This document shows positions 52,925-62,076 of a stretch of 64,000 bases of DNA, piece by piece. The translations under genes were made by a program, and so were the position numbers. The notes beneath the pieces are model-generated. The model was not told the DNA's origin, did not search any database, and was given only the letters and a program-made list of their open reading frames with translations. The DNA comes from UBA2033 sp035345875 (GTDB taxonomy: Bacteria; Spirochaetota; Leptospiria; Leptospirales; Leptospiraceae). Each line of letters opens with the position of its first letter. The first letter of the stretch is position 1. The stretch covers positions 62,001-126,000 of the forward strand of contig DAORDH010000009.1 of assembly GCA_035345875.1 (NCBI GenBank). The letters are read 5' to 3'.

Positions 52925-53725
52925 ATGTCTAGGCTTCTTGACAAATACAATCAATACGACGAAACAAGTCTCTGGAAAGATTATCGAGTTTCTAAGAATG
53001 CAGAAATAAGAGCATACCTCGTTGAAAAATATTCTCCACTTGTAAAACACGTTGCAGGTAGAGTAGCCATTGGCATGCCTCAAAATGTTGAGTTTGATGA
53101 TTTAGTGAGCTACGGCGTTTTTGGTTTATTAGATGCGATTGAAAAATTCGATCCTGCTAGAGAAATAAAATTCAAAACATATGCAATGACTCGTATTCGT
53201 GGAAGTATTTTTGATGAGCTTCGTTCAGTTGACTGGATTCCTAGATCGATTCGCCAAAAGGCAAAACAACTAGAACAAATCATTGGAATGCTCGAAAATA
53301 AAGAAGGGCAGACAGTAGAAGATGAATTAATTGCAAAAGAGCTCGGTGTTTCTGTTGATGAATTGGCAACTCTTCTAACAAAAATCAGTGGAACGTCACT
53401 CGTATCTTTAAATGACATTTGGTTTTTAGGGGATGAGAACGATGAAGTCTCTTTTATGGAAACATTGGAATCACCTGCGAATATGAATCCAGATGTGATC
53501 ATCGAAAAAGAAGAAATTAAAAATGTAATTGTAGAAGCAATCAAGACTCTCCCTGAAAAAGAAAAAAAAGTAATCGTTCTTTACTATTATGAAGACTTAA
53601 CTCTAAAAGAAATTGGAGAAGTTCTTGAAGTAACTGAGTCTCGAATTTCACAACTACACACAAAAGCCGTTATGCGCCTACGTAGTAAGCTAGGCAAAGT
53701 TAAATCGGTTGTAACGAAGAAGTAA
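52925..53725 (+). CDS. fliA: Flagellar RNA polymerase sigma factor FliA (sigma-28, WhiG type)
   Basis: Sigma-70 family factor of 266 residues for late flagellar genes. Region 2 is intact: HVAGRVAIGMPQNVEFDDLV, then FGLLDAIEKFDP and FKTYAMTRIRGSIFDELRS. Region 3 follows (SIRQKAKQLEQII) and region 4 has the helix-turn-helix LTLKEIGEVLEVTESRISQ. The TYAMTRIRGSIFDELR form is typical of FliA/WhiG. In other spirochaetes this gene normally lies close to flhF-flhG; here it is about 47 kb away, beyond the accessory block. An AsmA-like gene follows after about 85 bp. Confidence 0.95.
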   Translation: MSRLLDKYNQYDETSLWKDYRVSKNAEIRAYLVEKYSPLVKHVAGRVAIGMPQNVEFDDLVSYGVFGLLDAIEKFDPAREIKFKTYAMTRIRGSIFDELRSVDWIPRSIRQKAKQLEQIIGMLENKEGQTVEDELIAKELGVSVDELATLLTKISGTSLVSLNDIWFLGDENDEVSFMETLESPANMNPDVIIEKEEIKNVIVEAIKTLPEKEKKVIVLYYYEDLTLKEIGEVLEVTESRISQLHTKAVMRLRSKLGKVKSVVTKK

Positions 53726-53810
53726 TTTTTTTTCGTTTTCAAAGTTATCCTGAATTAAATTATAAAAACTAAATATTTTTACTTAAATTTTAAGTAGTCG
53801 GAGGTTGTCC

Positions 53811-55217
53811 TTGAAAAAGCTATCGATCGGTATTGGCATTTTTTTCTTTTTGCTTGTTGCTATCATCGTCACAGTGATTCTATCGATAAGATCTATTGTC
53901 ACTAGAGAATTTATTGTAAATCAGCTAGAAAGTTCTTTTAATGTTCGAGCGGACTTGAGGCAAATTAATATTAATCTCTTTTCAGGACTTTCTTCTGTTG
54001 AATTAGAGGGATTAGATATTTATACAAGAGACAACTTTGCGGATAATGCAGTTGAATTAGAAAAAAGGACACCGGTAACAGGTTCTATTCTTTCTATTCA
54101 GAAAATAGATTTAAAGTTGAATTTTCTTGCTTTGCTTCGTCGAAGCTTTCAAGTAAAAAACTTTGTTTTTATTGGACCTTTTGTCTCGATAGTTTTAAGT
54201 GAGAATGGAAATAATCTAAGTTATTTATTTCAGAAACCAAAGATTGTAGAAGGAAAGCCAAATCCAAATTTATCTGAAAAAACAGAAGAATCAAAAGAAA
54301 CAAAGGAAGAGCCTTTTACAATTCATTCTATTCCTTTGGCAGCCCAAGTTGGTAAGATTGGAATTGAAAACGGAAAGTTAGAAATATTCATTCAAAAGAC
54401 CCAACAAAAGATTTCTTTAGAAAAATTAAATTTACTTTTGACAGATATTGATATTGATCCCGCTAATTTAGAAAAACACAATTCTATTCATTTAAAATTG
54501 AATACAAACATTTCTGTTTTCAATTCGGAAGGTAGAGAATCTGCCCTTTTTAAAATTTTATCGAATGGAACTATCGTTCCTTTCGTTCCTAAAACTGGCT
54601 ATATAAATCCATCTATTGATTATTATTTAACAATGCAGCAAGGAAGTTATATAGATGGTCTTTCAATTCTAGATGCTCTTTCCGGTAAGTTACCTATTCT
54701 TGCAGATGCTGGAATAAAGATGGATAGCTTATCTAAAAAAGCAGAGATTTTACGTGATGTGGAAATTGCTTTAAATTATTCAAATCAAAGAATCACATTT
54801 TTAAAGGAAATTTTGTTTCCAACGGCTAATTATGATTTAACCTTAGAAAGTAAAAGTTGGTTGCATATTGGTAATAATGAACATAATTTTAAAGGTGCTG
54901 TTTTGGCATCCAAACAAGAATCCGAGCAAGCCATTGGCGGAGTGGATGCAGCAATAAAATCTAAATTAAAAAAGGGCGATCCAGTTGAGATTCGAAACAA
55001 GCTTCTTGGAAACATTGTGAAAGCAGATCGAATGAATCTTCCTTTTACATCGAGTGGGAATATAAAATCGCCTAATGTTCAATTAGACGTTAGTCTCCCA
55101 TCTATTCTAGAATTAACAAAAGGAATCATTGGTGATGTAATTAAAGATGAGCTAAAGAAAAAACTACCTCCTGGGGCAACGGAGGTGATTAACAATGGAC
55201 TTAAAAAATTATTTTAA
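53811..55217 (+). CDS. AsmA-like envelope protein
   Basis: Membrane-anchored periplasmic protein of about 468 residues. The GGAGG sequence at 53800-53804 puts the start at TTG 53811 (MKKLSIGIG), rather than at TTG 53805, which has no spacing from it. One N-terminal membrane helix is followed by an AsmA-type domain: LESSFNVRADLRQININLF, SSVELEGLDIY, IDLKLNFLALLRRSFQVKNF. This pattern of beta-strands and a repeated two-strand unit is seen in the AsmA/TamB superfamily, thought to carry lipids across the periplasm. The C-terminus (LKKKLPPGATEVINNGLKKLF) is a typical AsmA-type end. It ends 14 bp from the convergent next gene. Confidence 0.7.
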   Translation: MKKLSIGIGIFFFLLVAIIVTVILSIRSIVTREFIVNQLESSFNVRADLRQININLFSGLSSVELEGLDIYTRDNFADNAVELEKRTPVTGSILSIQKIDLKLNFLALLRRSFQVKNFVFIGPFVSIVLSENGNNLSYLFQKPKIVEGKPNPNLSEKTEESKETKEEPFTIHSIPLAAQVGKIGIENGKLEIFIQKTQQKISLEKLNLLLTDIDIDPANLEKHNSIHLKLNTNISVFNSEGRESALFKILSNGTIVPFVPKTGYINPSIDYYLTMQQGSYIDGLSILDALSGKLPILADAGIKMDSLSKKAEILRDVEIALNYSNQRITFLKEILFPTANYDLTLESKSWLHIGNNEHNFKGAVLASKQESEQAIGGVDAAIKSKLKKGDPVEIRNKLLGNIVKADRMNLPFTSSGNIKSPNVQLDVSLPSILELTKGIIGDVIKDELKKKLPPGATEVINNGLKKLF

Positions 55218-55231
55218 TTCAATCCATTGGT

Positions 55232-55933
55232 TTATAGATGTTTTAAAAAATCATTGTATGTTAAAAATTCAGTGACTCCCACCTCTTTGCTTGTAATGGC
55301 TTTTTCTGCACGAGTGCACATCGCTTTCCCTAGAGATTTAACATGAATCTGATGGTATCGGCTTGGGAGAATAGGTGCAATCAATGGGAATGTGAATTGA
55401 ACTAAACTATCAAAGAATCCATAGCGAGCTTGATCGGTTGCAAGAAGAGATGGTTGATAGATATAAACACCTTTGAATCCAGAGTGAATTACTCTTTCTT
55501 GTAAAACACCTTTGGCTTTTAAGTAGTATACATTTGAGTCAGAATTTGCATCTACCGCACTTAGTAGAGAAAAATATCTGACTCCTGCATCTGCACATAA
55601 TTTCGCATAACGACTGACATATTCTACATCAATTTTCCAAAATTCTTCTTTGGAAACTTTACTCGGTTGTCCTATGCCTAGAGTGCAATAAGCAGAATCA
55701 ATTCCACTTAACAAGTCTGATGGGATTGTAAAATTTTCAAAATCTATTATTTCTTGTTTGCATTTAGAGAAATTGGGAGAGAGTTTTTCTAGATCGATAC
55801 TTCTTCTACCCAAAGATAGAATAGTTTCGCAGTTCGAAGAATCTAATAAATGAGTTAAAAGACTTGAACCAACTGCGCCAGATGCACCAAGAATGGCAGC
55901 TCTATACTTCATACTGGATTGTTGGATATTCAT
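55232..55933 (-). CDS. NAD(P)-binding oxidoreductase, HTATIP2/NmrA-like
   Basis: Rossmann-fold protein of 233 residues. The dinucleotide motif GASGAVG follows the first strand (YRAAILGASGAVG, residues about 10-22). A DSAYCTLGIGQPS segment, a SLLSAVDANS strand at the position of the catalytic Ser, and the YYLKAKG motif (Tyr-x-x-x-Lys) support an atypical short-chain dehydrogenase of the HTATIP2 type. ATG codons at 55933 and 55912 are both possible; the second begins directly before the Rossmann strand. The substrate is unknown. It is divergent from the XRE-cupin regulator, which may control it. Confidence 0.8.
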   Translation of the reverse strand: MNIQQSSMKYRAAILGASGAVGSSLLTHLLDSSNCETILSLGRRSIDLEKLSPNFSKCKQEIIDFENFTIPSDLLSGIDSAYCTLGIGQPSKVSKEEFWKIDVEYVSRYAKLCADAGVRYFSLLSAVDANSDSNVYYLKAKGVLQERVIHSGFKGVYIYQPSLLATDQARYGFFDSLVQFTFPLIAPILPSRYHQIHVKSLGKAMCTRAEKAITSKEVGVTEFLTYNDFLKHL

Positions 55934-55988
55934 TCCTGTTATGTAAAGCTAAAATTAGGAAGGAAAAGGTGTTTCTGGACTTTTTTCA

Positions 55989-56017
55989 TTGACACATGTC
56001 TGTTATATTGGAATATT
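55989..56017 (+). promoter_or_regulatory. Possible promoter of the XRE-cupin regulator
   Basis: TTGACA at 55989-55994 and AATATT at 56012-56017, spaced by 17 bp. If used, transcription would begin at about 56023-56025, where there is an ATG (MKKKIS), giving a leaderless or nearly leaderless message, and the ATG at 55996 would lie upstream of the start site. The match may be accidental. Confidence 0.35.
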
Positions 56018-56649
56018 CTTCTATGAAAAAGAAAATTTCCAAAATAGCAGAAGACAATAAAAACAATCTGCAAACAGATTCCTCGGACCATATCATTGAG
56101 ACTGTTAAGGAAAATTTAAAGAATATTCGTCATAATCGAAAGTTATCTCTTGATAAGTTAGCTTTACGTTGTGGAGTAAGTAGGGCAATGTTGTCCCAAA
56201 TTGAGCAAGGGAAAAGTGCTCCAACAATTTCTGTGCTTTGGAAGATAGCTGGTGGACTTAACGTTCCGTTTAGTGAACTGATTAAAGATAAAGCTAGAGA
56301 GGGTGTGCAAGTCCTACGATATGAAAATACAAAAGTTTTATTTTCAAATACAAAAGTTTTTTCTACACGTGCACTTTTTCCATTTAGTGGTCACAAAAAA
56401 ACAGAATTTTATGAGTTGGTTTTAAAACCCGGTGGACACGAAGTAGCAGAACCCCATCCACCTGGAACGACTGAGAACATTGTCGTAGTTACCGGTCGTC
56501 TCCGCCTCAGAGTTGGAGAAGATGTGCAAGAGCTTGGAGCCAAAGATGCAATTTATTTTAATGCTGATGTTCCTCATGAATATTCAAACCCTACAGAAGA
56601 AGAGGCTCTTATGTATTTAGTTATGACTTATACAGATGAGACAAATTAA
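55996..56649 (+). CDS. XRE-family regulator with C-terminal cupin domain
   Basis: Transcription regulator of 217 residues (or 208 if it starts at ATG 56023). The helix-turn-helix domain (about 35-95) reads LKNIRHNRKLSLDKLALRCG then VSRAMLSQIEQGKSAPTIS. The cupin domain (about 105-210) has FYELVLKPGGHEVAEPHPPG, a TENIVVVTGRLRLRVGE strand pair and IYFNADVPHEYSNP, with His and Glu residues at metal or ligand positions. XRE-cupin regulators often bind small molecules and control amine, amino-acid or osmolyte genes. The next gene follows after 15 bp, and the divergent oxidoreductase is 62 bp away. Confidence 0.88.
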   Translation: MSVILEYSSMKKKISKIAEDNKNNLQTDSSDHIIETVKENLKNIRHNRKLSLDKLALRCGVSRAMLSQIEQGKSAPTISVLWKIAGGLNVPFSELIKDKAREGVQVLRYENTKVLFSNTKVFSTRALFPFSGHKKTEFYELVLKPGGHEVAEPHPPGTTENIVVVTGRLRLRVGEDVQELGAKDAIYFNADVPHEYSNPTEEEALMYLVMTYTDETN

Positions 56650-56664
56650 ATAAGGATTCTTTAA

Positions 56665-57756
56665 ATGAATCGAATCATTTTTATAAAAAAGGTTTTAGTA
56701 TCGACCCAAACGCAAAACGCCTTATTTCTGAAAAAAAACTTAAAACAAATTGTGAATATTTTTATTCTCTCCTTTTGCTTTTTGAATCTTTCTTTTTGCA
56801 TACGTCAGGAATCTAGAAGTTCAGAAACGCCAGAACCAATAGCCGAAGAAGTAAAAGAGGCAGAATATCAACCGAAAGAGGATAATCCTTCTTACAATGA
56901 GCAAATATCTTGTCATACTCAAGATTGCATCCGACTCGAGTATAATAAATACTCCGAGTTGGATGGAAAGATTAATGATTTAATGGCAGAAAATGCCGGA
57001 AAAATATTAATAAAAATGTTATCTTATGACAAGAATTTGAATCATTCTGAGTTAGAACCTACAGTGGATTATCTTCGTGAAATATCAAAAAGAGATGGTC
57101 GTGTTTCTATAGAACCTTATTATATCGGGCATCGAGATATTTTATCAGAAATTCCTTTTGTAAAAAATATTGGTCTGCTCGGTTGGGATGTTTATGGTAG
57201 AGCTAGAGATGCAGTTAAATATAGATTTACAAAAAATTATAATGCTAAGGTTTTATACCATCCAAAACATCATTCAATCATGATGATTTTTTTTGTGCAT
57301 AAAAATTATGGCGATGTATGCAATACAATCTATTCAAATTGTAGAGAAGTTGAATATCTAGACGATGATACATTTGATTTAAGTTTATCGACTGCTCTTA
57401 AAGAGGCTACCGTAAAAGGACAATCTGTTAAAGTTCATTTTAGACAAGTCAAAGCAAATTTGCCTACTGCAAAATTAGATATTGAAAATTTAAAAAGTAT
57501 GAATCAATCTGCTAGAATTTTCAAATGGCTTGTTGCTACTAAAAAGGCCGAGAAGAAAAGCGTTAAGCGAGATAGATTTCTTGGAATAGAAGCAGTTGTG
57601 ACGATTATTGATTATTCTATAAAATTATATGACGCAATTCAAAAATATAAAATATATTCTCCCGCTTTTTCTACTAGAGCAGAAGTGATTTATAGTGGAG
57701 AGGAAACTGGTGGAGAAATAAGATCAGTAGTTTTTTATCCAGAAAAGAACAATTAG
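56665..57756 (+). CDS. Hypothetical lipoprotein
   Basis: Protein of 363 residues, not recognised. The N-terminus is long and basic (MNRIIFIKKV to about residue 25) before a hydrophobic segment with lipobox LNLSFC (Cys about 46). The mature part starts with an acidic linker (ETPEPIAEEVKEAE) and a CHTQDC pair and continues as a mixed alpha/beta domain with YKYSELDGKIN-like and WDVYGRARDAVKYRF-like stretches, plus another CNTIYSNC pair. It follows the XRE-cupin gene after 15 bp with an AAGGAT ribosome site, so both are probably in one transcript. Confidence 0.6.
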   Translation: MNRIIFIKKVLVSTQTQNALFLKKNLKQIVNIFILSFCFLNLSFCIRQESRSSETPEPIAEEVKEAEYQPKEDNPSYNEQISCHTQDCIRLEYNKYSELDGKINDLMAENAGKILIKMLSYDKNLNHSELEPTVDYLREISKRDGRVSIEPYYIGHRDILSEIPFVKNIGLLGWDVYGRARDAVKYRFTKNYNAKVLYHPKHHSIMMIFFVHKNYGDVCNTIYSNCREVEYLDDDTFDLSLSTALKEATVKGQSVKVHFRQVKANLPTAKLDIENLKSMNQSARIFKWLVATKKAEKKSVKRDRFLGIEAVVTIIDYSIKLYDAIQKYKIYSPAFSTRAEVIYSGEETGGEIRSVVFYPEKNN

Positions 57757-57780
57757 CCTGAATTCGACCTAAGAATTTTT

Positions 57781-57861
57781 TTACCACCGACGCACACCGA
57801 TAATTGAACGAGGAAGAAATGATGGATAATTCTAAATTATCGCATCATTTATCGGTGGTAA
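57781..57861 (+). terminator. Nested inverted repeat, probable terminator of the XRE-lipoprotein operon
   Basis: Outer arms TTACCACCGA (57781-57790) and TCGGTGGTAA (57852-57861) are perfect. Inside is a second hairpin, ATGATGGATAATT (57819-57831) against AATTATCGCATCAT (57835-57848), with one bulged base. A T-rich stretch follows on the plus strand. The outer sequence resembles short dispersed repeats of the ACCACCGA type, so a repeat element adopted as terminator is possible. Confidence 0.5.
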
Positions 57862-57934
57862 TCTTTTCAATTTTTTGTTATATCGAGCAGACGATAATTC
57901 CGATTCTATTCGCTAATTCTAGTCCAAGATCCAA

Positions 57935-59533
57935 TTATCTTATTTCGGTGTTTTGAATGATTGTATCTTGTCTGGATGGATTTCTATTTTCAGGATAATC
58001 TGTGGAATAATGAAGACCTCTACTTTCTTTACGCATCATTGCACATCGAATGACTAAATCAGCTACTTGCACCAAATTTCTAAGTTCTAAAAGTGCGTTA
58101 GTTATAATCGTTCGATTGTAATAGTCTACAACTTCCTTGTAGATTAGTTCTATCCTTCTTTGTGCGCGTTCTAATCTTAAATTGCTTCTGACTATACCCA
58201 CATAATCATTCATAATACTTTTAATTTCATGTAGGTCATGTGAAATGAGGACCCATTCTTCTGTATTTTTTAGCCCTTCTTTATCCCATTCAGGAATGAG
58301 GTCATGCTCTTTAGTAAAACCTTTTTTCTCTTTGATAATATGTTCTGCGATTCGATGTGAAAATACTAGTCCTTCTAATAAACTATTTGATGCTAATCTA
58401 TTTCCTCCATGCACTCCAGTGCAGGCTACCTCACCACTTGCAAATAAATTTTGTATATTAGTTCTGCCTAATATATCAGTGGCAACTCCTCCACACATAT
58501 AATGTGCTGCGGGAACAACTGGAATTGGCATTTCTGTAATATCAATTCCAAGAGATTTACATTTTTCGTATATAGATGGAAAATGCTCGATGATTTCTGA
58601 TTTATTTATGTGCGTGACGTCTAGATATACATGGCTTTCCCCACTTTTCTTTAACTCGTTGTCTATCGCACGAGCTACTATATCTCTAGGCGCGAGGTCT
58701 TTCATAGGATGATATTCCTGCATAAAAGCTTCGCCATTCATTCTTTTTAAAATTCCACCTTTTCCTCTTACTGCTTCTGATATTAAAAAGGATTCTCCGG
58801 AATCATGATAGAGTGAAGTTGGATGGAATTGAAAAAATTCCATATTTTTAATAATTGCGCCTGCTCTATATGCACAAGCTACACCATCTCCTGTTGCTAT
58901 GGATGGATTTGTTGTATGAAGATAAACTTGTCCTGCACCGCCCGTTGCAAGAACTGTTTGCTTGGCAAGGATTGGGAAAATTTCGGAATTTTTGGAATCT
59001 AATATGTATGCACCATAGCAGCTAATTTCATTTTGCCTTTGATTGCTTTTTATATGATGTCCTGTAATTAAATCTACACAGGTATGATGTTCTAGAATCT
59101 TAATATTTGGATTTGCTTTTACTGTAGAAAGTAGGGTTCTTTCTACTTCTCTTCCTGTGCGGTCAAATGCATGGACGATTCTATTTTTTCTGTGCCCACC
59201 CTCTAAGCCTAGATCTAGTTCTCCTTTGCTATCTTTAACAAAAGGGACTCCTAAATCTACAAGTTCTTGAACTCTAGACGGACCTTCTTCTACTAAAATT
59301 CGAGTTGCTTCTATATCACATAGACCTGCTCCTGCATCTAACGTATCTTTAAGATGCATTTCAGGGTTATCAGTCTTTGAGAATACAGATGCTATTCCGC
59401 CTTGAGCATAATTTGTATTTGATTCATAATCAAATTTCTTTGTAATGATTGTAACTTCACCAAAAGCGGATAGTTTGTGTGCACAAAATAATCCAGCAAC
59501 GCCACTCCCAATGATTAAAAAATCAGTTCTCAT
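57935..59533 (-). CDS. nadB: L-aspartate oxidase NadB
   Basis: FAD-dependent L-aspartate oxidase (532 residues), first step of de novo NAD synthesis (aspartate to iminoaspartate). FAD-binding motif LIIGSGVAGLFCAHKL at the N-terminus, then NTNYAQGGIASVF, the substrate-binding region MEFFQFHPTSLYHDSG, LISEAVRGKGGIL with the active-site Arg, AAHYMCGGVATD and the C-terminal helical domain with RSNLRLERAQRRI. Length is normal. The start overlaps the stop of the S41 protease gene by 4 bp (ATGA). No nadA or nadC is adjacent. Confidence 0.93.
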   Translation of the reverse strand: MRTDFLIIGSGVAGLFCAHKLSAFGEVTIITKKFDYESNTNYAQGGIASVFSKTDNPEMHLKDTLDAGAGLCDIEATRILVEEGPSRVQELVDLGVPFVKDSKGELDLGLEGGHRKNRIVHAFDRTGREVERTLLSTVKANPNIKILEHHTCVDLITGHHIKSNQRQNEISCYGAYILDSKNSEIFPILAKQTVLATGGAGQVYLHTTNPSIATGDGVACAYRAGAIIKNMEFFQFHPTSLYHDSGESFLISEAVRGKGGILKRMNGEAFMQEYHPMKDLAPRDIVARAIDNELKKSGESHVYLDVTHINKSEIIEHFPSIYEKCKSLGIDITEMPIPVVPAAHYMCGGVATDILGRTNIQNLFASGEVACTGVHGGNRLASNSLLEGLVFSHRIAEHIIKEKKGFTKEHDLIPEWDKEGLKNTEEWVLISHDLHEIKSIMNDYVGIVRSNLRLERAQRRIELIYKEVVDYYNRTIITNALLELRNLVQVADLVIRCAMMRKESRGLHYSTDYPENRNPSRQDTIIQNTEIR

Positions 59534-61350
59534 TGGTTTGAATTGAGCATTGCTTCCACGTAATCGATGGAACGGATCAATTGATAATCTGGTTTAATTG
59601 GATCATTTTTATGTTCTTTTAAAAACTTCTCAGCCGTTCCATTTTTTGTAACCCAATCTTTTAACTTTTCAACATTGAAATAGTCTTTGTGTTTACCCTC
59701 TGAAGGAATCTTGGGTAAATGGTGCCACATATTTTCTTCTCTATATTGGAATGGGAAGCTACCATCTTCTTCAGCGGATACTTGGATATCAGGCTCAACC
59801 CCTACAACTTGAATTGTTTTTCCTGAAGGAGAGTAATATCTGGACTGAGTAATTTTCAAAACATAATCACTGTTACTTTGTAGATCCATCAATTTTTGAA
59901 CTGTTGCTTTACCAAAAGTTCTTTCTCCAAGAAGGAGTCCTCTTCCATGATGCTTAATTGCACTTGCTACAATTTCACTTGCAGACGCAGACTTAGCGTT
60001 GATTAAGATAGCTAATGGTAAATCAGTTAAATCCTTCATTCTTGCATAAGACTCATCTGCTTCTCTGTTTGGGCTTTTTGTGCTAACGATTAAGCCCTTT
60101 GTTATGAACATGTCACTGATATCAATTGCTAAATCTAAATACCCACCTGCATTATTTCTTAAGTCTAGAACTAACGCTTTGAGTTTAATGTTTTTCTGTG
60201 CAGCTTCTTGTTCTAACTCTTTAAAAGCATTTTTAATTTCAGTATCTGAGGATTCTGTATTTGATTTTACAAAGCCAGAAAGTTTTATATAGGCTATATG
60301 CTCATGATCTTTAATCAATCGTTTGGATACATTTTTAATTTCAATATTAGCTCGAACAACAGATATATCAAAAGGTTTTGCAACACCCTTTCTTTTGATG
60401 GTTAACTTAACAGTGGTTCCTTTTTTGCCTTTGATTCTTTTAACAACTTTGTCTAATAAAACACCTTTTGTCTTTTTATCATCAACAGCAAGAATTACAT
60501 CGCCTGCTCGAACACCGGCTTTCACTGCTGGTTTGTCTTCTAATGGGTTTTCAACAATAACTTCTCTGCTACCACCACCACTTAAAATTGCCCCAATTCC
60601 TTCGAAGCTAGAATCCTCAATTTGCTTCATCGATTTTTCCCATGCTTCTCTTAGGAAAACGTTGGAGTGAGGATCTAATGAATTTAAATAGCCGTTAGCT
60701 GCTGCAAGATAAACATCTTTCATACTAAATTCTTCTTTAACTTCTTCATCCTCATCAATCGATTCGTAAGTATCTTTCATTGGTTGAGTTTTATATTTAC
60801 TTATATTTTCTGTTATAAATGTTATGACTCGATCAAAATCCTTCTTACCAAATTTAATCTGTTCCCATCTAGAAGCCAAAATAGATTTTCGGATTTGTTC
60901 ACGCTCAATGAGTTTTTTTAATTCGTCATTTGATGCTTTTGGTTTTGCTGCTTCTGTTTTTGCTCGCGCTTTTCTGATCTCTTCAATTTTCTTATAATTC
61001 GGATCGAAAATCAGAAATTGATCTGACTCTGATAGCTTGAATGTCGAGCCAGGGAGAATATCGTCTTTTTCTTCATATTGTTCTCTATCTTTAAAATAAC
61101 TTTCGGGATAGAGATAGAGAGCGTGAGGCAACGATAACATTGCAAAAACTGCGGCATCCGTATAGGCTCTATCGACATCAATATTTTTATCAATGTAATG
61201 TTTATCAACAGCTTGCACAACACTCTCAAAGTCTCTGTATGTAAAATTTGTAGTGCGAGTTGGCTTTTTGGCAGTCGGTTCACAGTAGGCAACTGTGGAA
61301 AAAAGGAAAGTGAAACAAATTGTGGTTAGAAAAAAAGAGAATCTTTTCAA
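59530..61350 (-). CDS. Carboxyl-terminal processing protease, S41 family
   Basis: Periplasmic S41 (CtpA-type) protease, 606 residues, probably trimming exported proteins. Signal peptide (to about residue 23; it ends VAYC, so lipidation is possible). A long helical N-terminal region precedes the PDZ domain (about 245-330, SSFEGIGAILSGG, then GVRAGDVILAVDDKKTKG) and the S41 catalytic domain (about 345-530). Catalytic Ser lies in NAKSASASEIVASA and Lys in TFGKATVQKL. The C-terminal 75 residues are a charged extension. It shares a 4-bp overlap with nadB, an association of unrelated functions in one transcript. Confidence 0.88.
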   Translation of the reverse strand: MKRFSFFLTTICFTFLFSTVAYCEPTAKKPTRTTNFTYRDFESVVQAVDKHYIDKNIDVDRAYTDAAVFAMLSLPHALYLYPESYFKDREQYEEKDDILPGSTFKLSESDQFLIFDPNYKKIEEIRKARAKTEAAKPKASNDELKKLIEREQIRKSILASRWEQIKFGKKDFDRVITFITENISKYKTQPMKDTYESIDEDEEVKEEFSMKDVYLAAANGYLNSLDPHSNVFLREAWEKSMKQIEDSSFEGIGAILSGGGSREVIVENPLEDKPAVKAGVRAGDVILAVDDKKTKGVLLDKVVKRIKGKKGTTVKLTIKRKGVAKPFDISVVRANIEIKNVSKRLIKDHEHIAYIKLSGFVKSNTESSDTEIKNAFKELEQEAAQKNIKLKALVLDLRNNAGGYLDLAIDISDMFITKGLIVSTKSPNREADESYARMKDLTDLPLAILINAKSASASEIVASAIKHHGRGLLLGERTFGKATVQKLMDLQSNSDYVLKITQSRYYSPSGKTIQVVGVEPDIQVSAEEDGSFPFQYREENMWHHLPKIPSEGKHKDYFNVEKLKDWVTKNGTAEKFLKEHKNDPIKPDYQLIRSIDYVEAMLNSNQ

Positions 61351-61551
61351 AACTGTATACCCTCTAGATTTGAGTTATCTCAATATAAAATTTGACCTAA
61401 GAGTGTCAATAAATTTGTAATTGGAAGAATTGTTCTATATGAGAGTCTAATTCGGATTAACTACAAAAAATTTAATCTGAGAGCAAGAAAGAGTAGAATC
61501 AAACCTTACTTAAAAAGGCTGTGTTTTACTGAAATAACAGTCGGAATTGCA

Positions 61552-62076
61552 TTAATGAAAACTTGTTAGTAAAGCCATGATTCCAAGATTTAAAAAACCA
61601 ATGAGCAAACCGATTGTCCAGCCACCTAAAATATCACTCACAAAATGATGCAATGTAATCAATCTGCCGATTCCAGCAAAAAGGGAGAATAGAAAGAAAT
61701 AGGGTGAGTAATTATATGCAGTCACTAAGATGAAAATTGAAATCATTGAATTTGCTGCATGAGCGGAAGGGAAAGAATGCTTCATGTCTGGATTTTTATC
61801 TTCATTTTGCATGACTCGAATCAGAGGACGCTTACGTGAAATTGTTTTCTTAAGAAATAATACAAGTCTATCTGTTAAAAACGTTATGATACCTACATGC
61901 AAAAAAACAATATAGAATTTATGCTCCGTATAAAAGAAAAAAGAGAGAATTAATATAAAGAGTAACGTCTCTCCTCTATTGACTCGCGAGAGAATTCGGT
62001 CTAGAGTTTTATTCTTGATATTATCATGAATAAATCTAGAGATTGTGAGATCAATTTGTATAAGCGAGTTAATCAA
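61552..62076 (-). CDS. PAP2-family membrane phosphatase
   Basis: Membrane phosphatase of 174 residues (undecaprenyl-pyrophosphate or lipid phosphatase type). All three motifs of the PAP2 superfamily are visible: KKTISRKRP, SFPSAHAAN and GRLITLHHFVSDILGG (His and Asp included). Five to six membrane helices are predicted. The start overlaps the hisS stop by 8 bp, so the genes are coupled. The substrate (undecaprenyl-PP, phosphatidic acid or lipid A phosphate) cannot be told. Confidence 0.85.
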   Translation of the reverse strand: MINSLIQIDLTISRFIHDNIKNKTLDRILSRVNRGETLLFILILSFFFYTEHKFYIVFLHVGIITFLTDRLVLFLKKTISRKRPLIRVMQNEDKNPDMKHSFPSAHAANSMISIFILVTAYNYSPYFFLFSLFAGIGRLITLHHFVSDILGGWTIGLLIGFLNLGIMALLTSFH

